Source: Zygnema cylindricum
Taxonomy: Eukaryota; Streptophyta; Zygnematophyceae; Zygnematales; Zygnemataceae
Direction: 5' to 3'
Assembly: GCA_037447655.1 (NCBI GenBank)
Contig: JBBHKE010002104.1
Span: forward strand, 1-64,000
DNA length: 64,000 nucleotides
Shown here: positions 62,601 through 64,000 of the stretch, in pieces
Position numbering within the stretch: the stretch's first letter is position 1
How the letters are laid out: each line of letters starts with the position of its first letter
The notes under the pieces: generated by a model
Databases searched by the model: none
What the model was told of the DNA's origin: nothing
Seen by the model: only the letters and a program-made list of their open reading frames with translations
Program-made: the position numbers and the translations under genes

Positions 62601-63932
62601 TCTAATACAAACGTAGAGATGAGGTTTTTGTTCAGCTCAGGAATAAACAATACATTTGAGAATGTAACTATGGAGGTCTTTCCTTCTACCAACACTTTTA
62701 AATCTACCGATCCTACAAGTGTAGTACTGACTATCCTCCCATCCCCTTACTCTTTTTCTATAGTGGGAATCTTTCTTATCTTAGTGAACACGTGTTTATC
62801 CTTACACATGTGCATGGAGGCACCTGAATCTACAATCCAACCTGCTTCACCTTTTAATCCACCGAAATCACATTTCTGGTTTCGTGGAATTTCTACCTCG
62901 TTTGTCGCTTCCAACTCCTCATCCAATAGGAGCTCATCGTCCTTGTCTTCGGATTCCGCCTCATGTACCTGTGTCACAAGGGCCTTTTTCATTCCTCTCG
63001 GGGTTCCAGTGGTCTGCCCCTCCTTCAATGGAAGCTCGGTTAGCTCAGTGCACTCCGCCATATAGTGCACTGGTTTCTTACATAAATGACATAAACCCTT
63101 GGGAGCCCTTGGTCCGCCCCTCCATAATTTCTGATCGGTCTCCAAGAATCCTTATTCCTCCAGTCGGTCCTAGTTTCCAAGGCTTGCCCACTCATTCCTC
63201 CCCTTCGGATCTCAATTGTATTCTCCCGAACGAGAATCATTCCTACCACTGAGTTCCATATCCACCTTGAATCCGGCAAGTCCTGCACACGGTTGACTAT
63301 GTTCTCGAACTCATCGAGTAGCTTCATCAGTAGACAGTTAACCTTTTATTTTTCACTAAAATCTTTTCCAACACTCTCTAGCTCCATGAAATGTGTAGCA
63401 AGCTTATTGCAAAAATCCAACATCTTCCCCCCTTTGTATACATACTCCTTAACTTTTGATCAGCCAACTGTTGTTGCTGAATCGTACCACTTCGGTACAT
63501 CACTATAAGAGCCATCCAAAGATCGGCTGCCCTTTCTACCTCCAAATGAGGACATGCAAGTCCTTGAGTAAGATGGCGGAGGATAAAGTGCTTTGCCGCC
63601 ATATTGTTGAAGTCCCAGGTATCAGTATCATTCTCCTCGTTCTTCGGAATAGGTGACATGAATACCGAACCAGTTGCTATTGGTGTGGTCATCTCTTCCT
63701 CCTTTCTTTTGTCCACCACCTCTCCTCTTTTTGTCTCCTCCGTTGAAGATGGATGTGCATCTCTAGTGAATCTGCCTTGTAAACCTTGGAGGTATCCCAA
63801 GACTGGATGGGCGCCTCACCCGTCCATTACTATTCCTCAAAACTGTTTCTCACATAGAGCTCCTGCCACCGTACTTTCCCAGTATATGAAGCCTGCTCCA
63901 TTGAATATGGGCACCGTAGATGGCGGGCCTAT
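59618..63932 (-). pseudogene. copia-3 gag-pol, decayed
   Basis: Reading minus from the PBS region: Gag (GDP-like start with ATG changed to ATA; zinc knuckle CHLCKKPVHYMAEC, about 63080), protease DSGAS (about 62830), integrase (YTNIW; KSDNGVAY; NGVAERLNR), RT with YVDE instead of YVDD (about 60635) and RNase H to 59631. At least five frame changes (near 63410, 63130, 62340, 62080, 61890) and several stops break it. Element and LTR sequence place it with copia-1 rather than copia-2. The polypurine tract AAGGGGAG lies just before the 3' LTR (59618-59625). Confidence 0.88.
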
Positions 63933-63936
63933 AACT
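63922..63936 (-). promoter_or_regulatory. copia-3 primer-binding site (diverged)
   Basis: The minus strand reads AGTTATAGGCCCGCC, the same half tRNA-iMet site as in the other two elements with three to four changes. The gag ATG within it has become ATA. Confidence 0.65.
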
Positions 63937-64000
63937 TGGAACTTTGAGGCCTCATATGACCTCAGAGTAAGCAGCTCACACGAAGCCTCTTGGATAACCT
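63937..64000 (-). mobile_element. 5' LTR of copia-3, cut by the window end
   Basis: The last 64 bases match the end of the 3' LTR (catatgacctca.agtaagcagctcacacgaagcctct..ggataacc at 58569-58612). The rest lies beyond the window. Confidence 0.8.

Overview
The window is nuclear DNA from a streptophyte: a land plant, possibly a bryophyte-grade one, or a streptophyte green alga. The evidence is a multi-exon xyloglucan endotransglucosylase/hydrolase (XTH) gene, a plant-type O-fucosyltransferase-like gene, Ty1/copia retrotransposons with plant-like domain order, and scattered TTTAGGG-like motifs. The species cannot be named from the sequence. Only two host genes can be supported; most of the rest is transposable-element and simple-repeat DNA.

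Layout: 1-6.6 kb holds hAT-type and TA-flanked non-autonomous DNA elements nested in AT-rich sequence. 6.6-13.3 kb has more of the same, including two copies of a 17-bp-TIR hAT family with perfect 8-bp target-site duplications (TSDs). 13.3-16.1 kb is a unit bounded by ~170-bp direct repeats, whose minus strand keeps one frame of about 690 codons broken by ten nonsense codons and no frameshift. 16.1-21.8 kb contains two further hAT copies and palindromic TA elements. 21.9-25.0 kb is a five-exon XTH gene (+, 321 aa) with a very large CT tract in intron 2. 25-31.9 kb is intergenic with short duplications and purine-rich DNA. 31.9-38.0 kb is a six-exon glycosyltransferase gene (-, 554 aa) of the GDP-fucose O-fucosyltransferase type, with ~1.1 kb of pyrimidine-rich DNA (sense strand) in intron 1. 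39.2-42.6 kb is a long fold-back repeat with one hAT element inserted in an arm and another in its spacer. 44.8-56.3 kb is a decayed copia element (copia-1) interrupted by a complete, younger copia element (copia-2) with two 1009-bp LTRs. 57.3-57.6 kb is a 26-bp minisatellite. 58.5-64.0 kb is a third copia element (copia-3) on the minus strand, cut by the window edge.

The two host genes both look like secretory-pathway carbohydrate enzymes: one remodels cell-wall glucans, the other is a probable Golgi/ER glycosyltransferase. They lie tail to tail about 7 kb apart, and nothing in the sequence shows co-regulation. All intron phases in both models were checked by hand and match across every junction. 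The most interesting signals are in the copia lineage: a gag start codon inside the primer-binding site, antisense tRNA-like segments in every LTR, and an amber codon shared by two elements just upstream of the RT active site. The ten-stop, no-frameshift reading frame at 13.4-15.5 kb is also notable.
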